64,000 nt of DNA. Source: Opisthocomus hoazin (Eukaryota > Chordata > Aves > Opisthocomiformes > Opisthocomidae). Location: contig NC_134428.1 of assembly GCF_030867145.1 (NCBI RefSeq), forward strand, positions 23,415,537 to 23,479,536, written 5' to 3'. Made by a program: the position numbers and the translations under genes. The notes under the pieces were generated by a model. That model was not told the DNA's origin, ran no database searches, and worked only from the letters and a program-made list of their open reading frames with translations. Positions 1 to 12,000 of the stretch are shown here, one piece after another. How positions within the stretch are numbered: position 1 is the first letter of the stretch; every line of letters begins with the position of its first letter.

Positions 1-59
1 GCCAGGGCGACGCGGTGCTGCACCCCTCACCTCTGCTTCTCCCCCTACCCCATCCCCAG

Positions 60-3000
60 GCACCTCTTCGCCATCGCGAACGTCGCCTACTCCAAAGTGA
101 TGGATGCCAAACACAACCAGTGTATCGTCATCAGGTGGGACACGGCCGGCCCCTCGCACGGCCCCCACCCCAGGGTGGTCCGTGAGCGGTGCTGCCCTGG
201 TTGCTGCTTGCGGGGTGCTGCCACCGGCGCGGCCCCGGGGCCGATGGGTGCCCTGGGGATGGGGTGCTGGGTGGGTTTGGGGATGGGTGCACCCAATGGT
301 GAGGACCCCGGCCATGCCCCCCGCTCTGTGTTTCAGTGGGGAGAGCGGCTCGGGGAAGACCGAAGCCACCAAGCTGATCCTGCGCTACCTGGCAGCCGTC
401 AGCCAGAAACGCAGCTCTGCCCCGCAGGTGGGACAGTGCCCTGGGGATGTCCCCGTCCCCGTCCCCATCTCCCCGCGTTCCCCTCCACGCCCTGCTCACG
501 GCCGTCTCCTTCTCCCCACGCTTCCACCCGGACCATGGCAGATAGAGGTACCGGGGGACACACACGCACGTGGGCTGGGATGGTTCGAGGGGACGGAGCG
601 TGGTGGTGGCATCTCTGCCACGTCGTCCTGGTCGTGGGGGGATGGTGGGGACGGACACCCGGAGCTCGGTGCACCCGCACGGGGTCCCCGCGCCCTCCCG
701 CATCCACCCGGCCGCGGCGCGCGCCTCGAGTTTTGGCACCCGCGCGTGGCAGAGAGGGTGGCACGGGTGACGAGGGGGGCGTCACCCCACCGCCATGGGG
801 ACAACCCGTGGCGTGTCGGGGCGCCCGGGCTGACCTCGTGGGCTCTCCCCAGATCCTGGAGGCGACCCCCTTGCTGGAATCCTTCGGCAACGCCAAAACC
901 GTGAGGAACGACAATTCCAGCAGGTTTGGGAAATTTGTGGAAATCTTTCTGGAGGAGTAAGTAATCCCGAGCAACACCCGCGGGCGGCCAGCCCCCACCC
1001 CCGCGCGTCCCCCCCCCATCCCGGGGGTCCCCAAGCCGGCTGTCCCTGCCCGCGCCGAGGTTGCCAGCCGGGCGCCCGCTCTTGCCCCCCGCAGCGGTTT
1101 GATCTGCGGTGCCATAACCTCGCAGTACCTGCTGGAGAAGTCCCGCGTGGTCTTCCAGGTGGGCGGCGAGGGGGTCCCGGGCTCTTCCCCCACCCCCCTT
1201 CTCCACCACCCCCCCCACCCCAGCTCGGTCCTCTGCTCCCCAGGCCAAGAGCGAGCGCAACTACCACATCTTCTACGAGATGCTGGCGGGGCTGCCCGCC
1301 CAGCAGCGGCAGCAGTACTGTCTGCAGGGCGCCGAGACCTACTACTACCTGAACCAGGTAGCGTGGACCCCCCCTCTACCCCTCCCCCACTGCCTGATTT
1401 TTGGGGGGCTGGCTGAGCCCGGGGTGCCGGTGGGTTCCTGAGTCCTCCTGGACTCGGCTTGGGGATGCGGAGGGTGCTCAGGGCAGGGTGTTGCCCCCCT
1501 CCACACCCAACGCTGGGTGGTGCCCCCCCACCCCGGACCCACTGACGGCACGGAGGGGGCTGTGGCAGGGGGGGAACTGCGAGATCCCCGGCAAGGACGA
1601 CGCGGAGGATTTCCGCCGGCTGCTCAGCACCGTGGAGGTGCTGGGCTTCAGCGCGGAGGAGCAGAACAGCATCTTCCGCATCCTCTCCTCCGTCCTCCAC
1701 CTGGGCAACGTCTACTTCGAAAAACACGAGGTACCCGAAGCGCAGCCACGCCGCGCTCCGCGGGGCCGAGGTGGGATGCGGAGGAGTTTGGGGGGGTGGG
1801 GGGAGGGTGTCACCGCGTCCCACCACCGCCCCGTGTCCCGCAGACCGACTGCCAGGAGGTCGCCACGGTGGTGAGCGCCACGGAGATCCGGACGGTGGCC
1901 GAGCTGCTGCAGGTCTCCCCCGAGGGCCTGCAGAAAGCCATCACCTTCAAGGTGACGGTGAGTGGGGGGGGGGGGGGCACAGCCAGGGATGGGGGTCCCG
2001 GGACCCCAGGGACCATGACTGGCATCGCTGGAACTCCATCACGCCGTCGCTTTTCTGCGCCCTGACCAGGAAACGCTGAGGGAGAAGATTTTTACCCCCC
2101 TGACGGTGGAAAGCGCCGTGGATGCCAGGTAGAGGATGGGGGGGCTGTGCTGCGGGGGGGGGGGTGTCTGGTCCCTGGGGATGGGGGGAAATGGGATGCC
2201 AGGCTGGGAAAGGGGACAGCCAGGTCCCCCAGCGTGGACTGGGCTCTCCGGTGATGGAAGCTGCAGCCCCAAGGGCTGCTCCGTGGCCGAGGTGGGGCTG
2301 TGGTGGGCGCTGGTTGTGGTGGTGGGGATGTTGTGCCGCGCCGTGCCACGCCGTGCCCGAGCTCCAGCGCTCTGCTCGTCTCCCTGCTCCTCAGGGACGC
2401 CATTGCCAAGACCCTCTACTCCCTGCTTTTCGGCTGGCTCACGGACCGCATCAACAAGCTGGTGTACCCGCGGCAGGAGGCCCTCTCCATCGCCATCCTG
2501 GACATCTACGGCTTCGAGGTGAGCGGGATCCATCCCCCCGGCCGCCAGCCCTGGGGCTGCGGGGTCTCAGGCTCCGGGACGGCTTCTTCTCGCAGGACCT
2601 CAACTTCAACAGCTTTGAGCAGCTGTGCATCAACTATGCCAACGAGTACCTGCAGTTCTTCTTCAACAAGATCGTCTTCCAGGAGGAGCAGGTGGGTCGG
2701 CGAGTGGTGCCGGGCTCTGCCCCGTGCCGAGCGTCGCCGTGGGGCCGGGGCCGTGGGGCTGAGCGAGCATCGGCCCCGCAGGAGGAGTACCTCCGGGAGC
2801 AGATCGAGTGGAAGGAGATCCCCTTCAGCGACAACCAGCCCTGCATCGACCTCATCTCCCAGAAGCCCTACGGCATTCTCCGGATCCTCGATGACCAGAG
2901 CTGCTTCCCCCAGGTGAGGGGGCTGCCGAGGTGGCAAGGATGGCAGCACCGGCCGGTCACCGTGCCCAGGGTGACACCGCGACCCGGGGCTGCTCCGCTC

Positions 3001-6000
3001 CTGGGCTGTCCTGGACAACCTGGGAGATGCCCGGGTTTCTCCAGGCTGGATGAGTCCCAGGAGGTGCCAGGTCAGTGCCACCGCCCAGCTTGCTTTTGTA
3101 GGAGTTACTGCAAACCCCCTCGAGCTGCCCTATGAAAGGGAGAAGGGTGGTTGCACCCTCTCTCCCGATGGGGAAACTGAGGCACGGAGCAGTAGCTGCC
3201 CGTGAGCACACGGCTGCTGGGTGGCAGAGCTGAGAGCGGGGTCTGCCCATCCCCATCCCGGTGCCTGCACCCCTGGGGCTGCCTGAGCCGTGTCCCACCC
3301 CTGCCTCCGTCCCCAGGCCACCGACCACACGTTCCTCCAGAAGTGTCACTACCACCACGGGACGAACCCGCTGTACACCAAGCCGAAGATGCCGCTGCCC
3401 GAGTTCACCATCAAGCACTACGCGGGGAAGGTGACCTACCAGGTGTGCAGCGGCGGGATGCCCAGCTGGGCTTTGGAGGAGGGTACAAGAGGAGGTTTTG
3501 GGGGTTGATCGTGTACCAGGGGGTGAGGGACAGCCCAGGGAGTCCGGCTTGGGGCCCCCACCTCCCAGCCTGGAGCTCCTTCCCTGCCCTGCTGTGCCAC
3601 CAGGTTCCTCACCGCGAGGTTTTTCTCTTTGCCAGGTTCACAAGTTTTTGGATAAAAACTACGACCAGGTCCGTCAGGATGTGCTGGACCTTTTCATCAG
3701 CAGCAGGACCAAGGTACGGCCCTGCCCGGCCCAGGCTCTGTGAGGTTGGGGGGACACTGGGCACGGGTAGCCCCCACCCATACACACCACGTTTCATGTC
3801 CCCAAGCGTGTGCCCCCCACAGCTGGTGAAGCTCGGGGGACCAAGAGCAGAGGGTGCCTCCAGCTCCACTCTGTGCCCTCTTCCCACAGGATCCTCTGGG
3901 CTTTGAGCCCTCCAGCACTGGCACAAATGAGCACATAGGCTGCTCTTGTGCTTCCCCATCCCCATCACAGGATCCCAGCATGGCAGGGGTTGGCAGGGAC
4001 CTCTGTGGGTCACCCAGCCCAACCCCCTGCAAAAGCAGGGTCACCCAGAGCAGGCTGCACAGCACCGCGTCCAGGCAGGGCTGGAATATCTCCAGAGAAG
4101 GAGACTCCACAGCCTCCCTGGGCAGCCTGGGCCAGGGCTCCGTCACCCTCAGAGGGAAGAAGTTCTTCCTCGGGTTCAGCTGGAGCTTCCTCTGCTTCAG
4201 TTTGTGCCCGTTGCCCCTTGTCCTGTCATGGGCACCACTGGAAAGAGTCTGGCCCCGTCCTCCTGACACCCACCCTGCAGATATTTATAAGCATTTCTAA
4301 TGTCCCCTCTCAGCCTTCTCTTCTCCAGGCTGAACAAGCCCAGCTCCCTCAGCCTCTCCTCGTAGGAGAGATGCTCCAGTGCCCTCCTCATCCTCGTAGC
4401 CCTCCGCTGGACTCTCTCCAGCAGCTCTTCGTCTTTCTTGAACTGGGGAGTCCAGAAATGGACAGAGTACTCCAGATGGGGCCTCCCCAGGGCAGTGTAG
4501 AGGGGGAGGAGAACCTCCCTCGACCTGCTGCCCACACTCCTCCTAATGCACCCCAGGATCCCATTGGCCTTCTTGGCAGCCAGGGCACACTGCTGGCTCA
4601 TGTTCAACCTGTTGTCCACCAGGACACCCAGGTCCCTCTCAGCAGAGCTGCTCTCCAGCAGGTCCACCCCAGCCTGTACTGGTGCCTGGGGTTGTTCCTC
4701 CCCAGGTGCAGGACCCTGCCCTTGCCCTTGTTGAACCTCATCAGGTTCCTCTCTGCCCAACTTTCCAGCCTGTTCAGGTCTCGCTGAATCCCCGGCCGCA
4801 AACAGGGGATGCGACTCGCTCAGGGCTGGGCGAAAAGGCGGTGGCCAGGCTGGGAAGAGGAGCCAGGAGAGCTGCACCATCCCGGCCACCTTCTTCCTCC
4901 CTAACCCTTCCCATCTCCCCAAGGTGGTGGCCAACCTCTTCTTCGGCCGTGCCCAGGTGATGGCCCGGCAGAGGAGCCTGGTCAGGAGGAGCAGCACCAG
5001 GACGCGGCGGTACAAGGCCCCCACCGTGGCCGCCCGGTTCCAGCAGTCGCTCCTGGACCTGGTGGAGAAGATGGAGAGGTCAGGGCGGGCAGGGTGGGCA
5101 CGGTGGGCATCCAGGCCATGCTTGGGGCTGCCAGGAGCAGGGTGACGGCCAGACCCCTGTCCCCCGTGGCCGATGGGGTCTCTCCCACGCAGGTGCAACC
5201 CCTTCTTCGTCCGCTGCCTCAAACCCAACAACAAGAAGGTGAGAGCCGGCCCCGGGGCTTTCCTGCTGGCGGCAATGCCGGTGCTGCCCGTGGGATGATG
5301 CCGGAGCGTGGTGGGCACGCGGTGGGCAGGGGTTTGCCCGCCTGGCTGCTGGAGCTTCTCCCCGTGCCCCCCAGGAGCCGGGGCTCTTCGAGGCCGACGT
5401 GGTCAGCAGCCAGCTGCGGTACTCGGGGATCCTGGAGACCATCCGCATCCGCAAGGAAGGCTTCCCCATCCGCATCCCCTTCCTCGTCTTCATCGACAGG
5501 TGCCTGGGGGCTGCAGGTCGGGCACTGCCGGCCCGGCGAGGGGAGACTGCAGAGCTCGTGGGCGTTTTGGGGGGCAGCATTTAGCCCAGGGGTCCCCCAC
5601 AGTGGGAGCTGGAAGCCCCCCGCAGCGGGAGAAGCTGCTTTCCCCGGCACGGTGCTCGTCACCACAGGGAGGGTCCAAGCCAGGGTCCCACTGGGGTCCC
5701 ACGCGGTGACGGTGACGGTGTCGTGGGCTCACCCAGGTACCGCTGCCTCGTCGACATGTGGTCCAACGTCATTCCCAACGGGGCCAACTGCGTGGAGATG
5801 CTGAGGAACCTCTGCCCCGTCAGCCCCAGCATGTACTATGTCGGCATCAGCAAGGTACCGTCCCGGGCAGGGGGCTCGGCTGCGGCGATGCCGCGGGGAG
5901 GGTGGCCAAGGCGGGGGGCTCATGGCGTCACCTCCCTGCCAGCTCTTCCTGAAGGAGCAGCTGTACCAGGCGCTGGAGAGCAAGCGAGCCCGCGCCCATC

Positions 6001-9000
6001 ACCTGGCCGCCCTCACCCTCCAGCGCTACGCTCGCACCTTCTTCATCAAGAGACGCTTCCGCTCCCTCCGCCGAAAGATCGTCCTCCTGCAGAGCCGGGC
6101 GCGGGGCTACCTGGCCAGGTGGGGGTCCCTGGAGGGTGGTGGGTGGGCGCGGGCGGGTGGCAGAGGGTGACGGGTGCCCTCTCGCAGGCAGCGGTACCGG
6201 CGCATGCGGCGCACGCTCATCAAGTTCAGGTCGCTGGTGCACATCTACGTGAACCGCCGGCGGTACCTCAAGGTGAGGAGGGGGGGGCTGGCACATCCCG
6301 GGGAGGGGGGTCCCGGGCACCCACCCTGCCGCATGCTTCGTGGTTGGACTGGAGAGGGGACAGCGGCACCCCAGCTCCCGAGCCCCCCAGATCCCATCCC
6401 CACCACCTCCTCCGTGCCCCGGGGGGGGTGGGCATTGCCTCCTTGGGGTGAAAGCCTTGGGTGGCCATGGCACCCCAGGGGGGTCCGGGAGGGGGCTCAG
6501 CCCGGCTGCTCTGCCTGCAGAGGAAGGAGGATGCCCGCCGGCGGGCGGAGGAGGAGAAGGAGAGGATGAAGCAGGTAACAGCGTGCAGACGTGTGGCATG
6601 GCGGGAGCACACACGCGACGCAACCCGTGTTGCTGCACCTTCATCCCTGCCATGTGCTCCTCGTCCCTACGCTGCCGGCCGGGGCACCCGTGGGTGCCGG
6701 GGCAGGGAGCAGCGTGGCGAGCGGGTGCCATCCCTGTGCCGCGCGGCAGGAGCTGACGAGGAGGGAGGTGGTGGACGTCACCCACCTGGAGATCCCGGCC
6801 GAGCTGATGGGGCTGCTGGAGGCGGCCGCAGGTGAGCGGGTCCCACACCGCCATGCCCAGCCCCTCGTCCCCATCCCCGTGGCCGTGCCGTAGCTGCCCG
6901 CTGTGCCGTAGCTGCCCGGGAGGTGAACGCCGGCTGCGTGGTCCTGGTGCCGCCACCGGCGCTGCAGCCGGACTCCCAGCTCACCCTCCCGCTCGACATC
7001 AACGACTACCCCATGGCCAAGTACGTGCGGGGCCACTTCCAGGTAAGGTGGGCACCGCGGTCCGGCGGCGGGGAGCCGGCTTTCGGGGGGTCCTTGGCCC
7101 CCAGTCGTGGCTGAGCGGTTAGGTTCGGGGTCCCCGCGGCGGCTCTGCCCGGCGGCTCCCCGCACCGTCCCACCGGGCTTCTGCCCCGGCTTCGGCCCCG
7201 GGGATGCTGCAGGGGGCAAGAGGGGCCCGATCCGGGGCGGCTGCGGTGCTGCGGGGAGCCGGCCGCGGCCTCCCCCCCTCCCCGTGGGTTCCTGTTGTCT
7301 CCAGGGGCCGGGGGGACCCCGCTGAGGTTGTCGGAGAGAGACCCGCCGAGCCCTCCTGGACGCCCGACGCGGGGCGGATCCGGAAACTCTGGGGCGGGAG
7401 ACCAGGTCGCTTTGCTCCCGGGACCCCAGCCCCAATCCCTGGTCACTTTGCCCCCTTCCTCTTCCTCGCCGCCTGTTTTTCGCCGTGTGTTCCCCAGTCC
7501 CCAACATCCCGAGCAACAGCACCGGGGCCGGATCCTGCTCTCAGCCTCGCCGAGGTGCTGGCATCTCTGGTGCTGCCAGCGCAGCCGGAGCCCGATCCCT
7601 GCCCCACTGTCGGGGGGCTGCCGGCCCCATCCTGCACCCCAGCCCCTTCGCAGCCCCATAGCCCCCATCCAGCATCGACGCCATGCTCAGCACCACGGGG
7701 GGCCAGCACCCCACGGCGCCGGGGCCCCGGTAGCCACGGGTGCGGGTGTCACCGCAGGAGCCGGCGTTCGGGATGCTGACGGCCCCCCTGACAGCCCCCC
7801 TCACCCGGCTGGACGAGGAGCTGTGCCACGAGGCGCTGAGCCTCTTCCAGCTGGTAGGTGGGACGGTGCGTGATCCGGCACCGCGGTCCCCTGCCCGCTC
7901 CCGGCGCGGGGCCGGAGGGAGGACCTCGCTGTCCCCGTGGCAGATCCTGCGGTTCATGGGGGACCCGGGGCTGGGTGGCCCGCAGGAGACCCTCTTCGGC
8001 AACTACATCGTGCAGAAGGGGCTGTCGGCGCCGGGGCTGCGGGACGAGCTCCTGGCGCAAGCTGCCAACCAGGTCTGGCGTAACACCAACGTCAACAACG
8101 AGGAGCGGGGCTGGCTGCTGCTGGCCGCCTGCCTCAGCGCCTTCCCCCCCTCCGCCGCCTTCGACAAGTACCTGCTCAAGTGAGCCGGGGCTGGGGACGG
8201 CGACGGGGCTGGGGACAGGGACCGGGGCTGGCTGGGACCCTTGGGGGTGGCCTGGCACGCGTGCCTGGGGACACTGCTGGGTCTTTCCAGGGGCTCTCCT
8301 GGCCGGCGTGGCACTTGTGCCTAGGGATTATGCTCAGGTGTCTCCCGCATCCCTTGGACCAGCCTGGCACGTGTGCTCAGGGACACTGCCCAGGTCCCGC
8401 TGGGGATGCTCTGAGGTCCCTCACGGTCCCCAGGGCCAGCCTGGCACACACGGCCAGGGATCATGCCCAGGTTCCTCCGGGATCCCTCTGGCCAGCCTGG
8501 CACATGTGCCCAGGATTTTGCCCAGATCCCTCCAGGGATGCTCTTAGTCCTGCCCATGCCCAGGTTCCTCCGGGATCCCTCTGACCAGCCTGGCACATGT
8601 GCCCAGGACGTTGCCCAGATCCCTCCAGGGATGCTCTTAGTCCTGCCCATGCCCAGGTCCCTCCAGGATCCCTCTGGCCAGCCTGGCACCACGTGCCCAG
8701 GACATTGCCCAGACCCCTCCAGGGATGCTCTTAGTCCTGCCCATGCCCAGGTCCCTCCAGGATCCCTCTGGCTAGCCTGGCATCACATGCCCAGCACGTT
8801 GCCCAGATCCCTCCAGGGATGCTCTTTGTCCCGCCCATGCCCAGGTTCCTCCAGGATCCCTCTGGCCAGCCTGGCACCACGTGCCCAGGACGTTGCCCAG
8901 ATCCCTCCAGGGATGCTCTTGGTCCCGCCGTGGTCCCCTGGGCCGGCCTGGCACACGTGGCTGGGGACGCTGCCCGTGTCCCTGCCTCAGCGTCCTCCCT

Positions 9001-12000
9001 TCCCGGCAGGTTCGTCTCCGACTACGCCTTTGCCGGCTACAAGCCGGTGTGCCAGCGCAAGCTGATGCACGCCATGGCGCGGTCGCAGCTGGGTGCCGCG
9101 GCCGCCCGCGCCTACCCGCCCTCGCTGCTGGAGTGGACGGCGAACCGGCGGCAAGCCAGCATGGCGCTGGACCTCCACTGCTTCAACGGTGCGGGGCGGC
9201 GCGGGGCCATGGCGGCAGCGAGGGTCGGTCATGGCTTGGCCACCCTGCCACTGTCCAGGTCAGGAGGGGACCGGCGGGTCCTGCTCACTGCCTGTCCCTC
9301 CCCAGGTGACCAGTTCTGCTGCCCTGTCCACTCCTGGAGCACGGGCGAGGACCTGGCAGGGGATGTCCTGAAGCACAGGTACCCGCCGGCTCTGCACCCA
9401 CCCACCCAGCGGGGCGAGCACAGGGCACAGCGTCACCCCGGGGCTATTTTGGGTGACCCCAGGATCTAGTGGCCGGGATCACAGAATCACAGAATCCCAG
9501 CATCGCAGGGGTTGGAAGGGACCTCTGTGGGTCACCCAGCCCAACCCCCTGCCCAAGCAGGGTCACCCAGAGCAGGCTGCACAGCACCGCGTCCAGGCGG
9601 GGCTGGAATATCTCCAGAGAAGGAGACTCCACAGCCTCCCTGGGCAGCCTGGGCCAGGGCTCCGTCACCCTCAGAGGGAAGAAGTTCTTCCTCATCTTCA
9701 GCTGGAGCTTCCTCTGCTTCAGTTTGTGCCCGTTGCCCCTTGTCCTGTCGCTGGGCACCACTGGAAAGAGTCTGGCCCTGTCCTCCTGACACCCACCCTG
9801 CAGATATTTAGAGGCATTTCTAAGGTCCCCTCGCAGCCTTCTCTTCTCCAGGCTGAACAAGTCCAGCTCCCTCAGCCTCTCCTCGTAGGAGCGATGCTCC
9901 AGTCCCCTCATCATCCTCGTAGCCCTCTGCTGGACTCTCTCCAGTAGCTCCTCATCTTTCTTGAACTGGGGAGCCCAGAACTGGACACAGCACTGCAGAT
10001 GGGGCCTCCTCAGGGCAGAGCAGAGGGGAAGGAGAACCTCCCTCGAATGCTCATGGGCAGGGTGTCCCCATGGAGCCGTGGCACAGCTGGCAGCCCGTGC
10101 CAGTCCTCAGCATCCTCCTGTCTGCAGGGGGCTGGCGGAGGGCTGGCGTGGCTGGTCCGTGGCCATGAAGGCAGGTGCCCAGTGGGCCGAGCTGGCCGGC
10201 CACGACTACGTCCTGGACCTCATCTCCGACCTCGAGCTGCTCCGGGGCTTCCCCAAGCAGAAGTCCTGCTTCCTCGTCGCGTGGGAGGGGGCCGAGAGCC
10301 GCGGCGGGGACAGCCGGGCGTAGGTATCGGGGCAGGGACAGGTCGTGGGGGAAACACGGGCACCAAGCTGGATGGGTGCTGGCAGAGGCGAGGGTTGGGG
10401 TCCTGGGTGGGGGATCTGGCACCCAGTGGGCGCACGCAGCACCTGGACATCCTCCCTCCTTGCAGGGTGCTGGGACACGGCTTGGATTTGGATGAAGTGC
10501 CTCCTCCCCCAGCCGTGAAAGCCCCCACGCTGCCGTCCACGGAGCCGTACCCCCCTCACGGTAGGGCATCGTCCCCCGGGCCCCCCAGTGCTGTGCCGGT
10601 GACGTTGTGCCCCCCCGGCGAAGCCCTGCCACCGGCGCGTCATCCCTCCCCGTCCCCCAGCAGACGGGGAATTTGGGGAGCCGCGTGGCCAGAAGGGTCT
10701 GGACCGCTACCTGGACAGCCTCTTCGACCCCGTGCTCTCCTACGGCAATGGGGTGAGAGGGGGGGCCCCCTGCCCCGGGCAGCGGGGGTCCATCGTTTTG
10801 GGGGTGCGGTGGCTTGGCCCCCGTCCCCTTGACGCCTGCGCCGCAGGAGCTGGAGAAGGCGGCCGCTGTCTCGCAGAGGATGAAGGGAGGAGGTGGCACG
10901 GGAAGAGGGGACGGCGGCGGCGATGCCAAGCGGGCTGACCCCCCCGTGCCCGCCGAGATGCATCAGCCGAGGGGTGAGCGCCCCGGGAGCTCCGGCTCCC
11001 TGCCTCAGTTTCCCCACCTCATCCCGGGTCCCCGGCGGGGGGAACGCGGGGCTCCGGGACACCGAGCTCTCCCCCGATGCCATCACAGGCGCGGAGCCAG
11101 CCCCGTCCCCGCAGCACCGGGCAGACGCCAACCAGCAGCCTGGACCCCTGGTCAGTGGGGCACAACTGGGGGGCTGGAGGGGGGGTGTTGAGCCCTGCTT
11201 GGTCTCTGCTGCTGGGATGGGGGCAACTGGGGGTGCCAGGACCTCATGGCACCGTGTCCTTCGCAGGGCAGAGCAGCGGAGGGGACGCCAACCCGTGCCC
11301 CCCAGCCCCGGAAAGCCGGTGAGGGGTCCCGGTGCAATGGGGCAGCGATGGGGGCTGGTGGCACCGAGCCAGGCGCCGGGCGTGGGGGCGATGCCGCGGC
11401 CCCCCCTGAGCCGCGTGCTTGGCCTCGCAGCACCCGTGGGCCGGCGCTGGCCCGCCGAGATGGTGCGGCATTCCCGGCTCAGCTCGGAGCACTTCCCCCG
11501 GCCCACGCACGACATCCGCAACATCATCCGGCAGTGTCAGCCGGCCCCGCGCGGCCCCCAGCCCCCCAGGTACCCCCCCGGCTCCCAGCCGAGCCGCGGT
11601 CTCCTGCTGCGGGCGTGTGTCCCGGTCCTGATGCCGGGGGTGCAGGCGATGCTGGGGTGCAGGCGATGCTGGGATGCAATGATGCTGGGATGTGGGTGAT
11701 GCTGGGGGTGCAGGCGATGTCAGGGTGCAGGTGATGCTGGGGGTGATGCCAGTGCGCAGGCGATGTTGGGGTGCAGCAATGCTGTGGGTGCAGCGATGCT
11801 GGGGGTGCCAGGTGATGCTGAGATGCAGGCCATGTTGGGGTGCAGCAATGGTGAGGGTGCAGTGATGCTGGGGGTGCAGTGAAGCTGGGGTGCAGTGATG
11901 CTGGGGGTGCAGGTGATGCTGGGGGTCCAGGCAATGTCAGGGTGCAGCGATGCTGGGATGCGGGCAATGTTGGGGTGCAGCAATGGTGAGGGTGCAGTGA

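Larger units (their letters stand above)
60..5854 (+). other. MYO15A: MYO15A motor domain exons (1-18 of those visible)
   Basis: These exons encode the myosin head from just before the P-loop. The nucleotide-binding loop GESGSGKT spans the junction of exons 60-134 and 337-427. The switch I region ([10 protein letters not shown]) is in exon 853-956. Switch II (DIYGFE) ends exon 2395-2518. The actin-binding and converter parts (for example [11 protein letters not shown] in 5193-5238) follow. All residues needed for ATP hydrolysis that I can place are present, so the motor looks functional. A CR1 copy lies in the intron 3714-4923. Confidence 0.93.
6912..9188 (+). other. MYO15A: MYO15A first MyTH4 domain
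   Basis: Exons 6912-7042, 7758-7853, 7944-8179 and 9010-9188 encode the first MyTH4 module. It is recognised by LRFMGDP, the GNYIVQKGL stretch, QAANQVW and the [10 protein letters not shown] helix. MyTH4 domains bind microtubules or cargo together with FERM domains. The intron at 8180-9009 is mostly a 93-94 bp tandem repeat. Confidence 0.88.

Noticed and set aside
399-1826. 475-residue minus-strand frame across MYO15A motor exons
   Set aside because: Shadow of coding exons on the other strand in very GC-rich DNA; conserved myosin residues are all on the plus strand with correct splice signals.
4197-5318. 373-residue minus-strand frame with reverse-transcriptase-like C-terminus as a functional gene
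   Set aside because: It is the truncated end of a CR1 pol frame fused by chance to MYO15A antisense sequence; there is no start context or intact catalytic core.
8195-8960. Regularly spaced repeats as a CRISPR-like array
   Set aside because: Units are contiguous 93-94 bp minisatellite copies without unique spacers, in a vertebrate intron.
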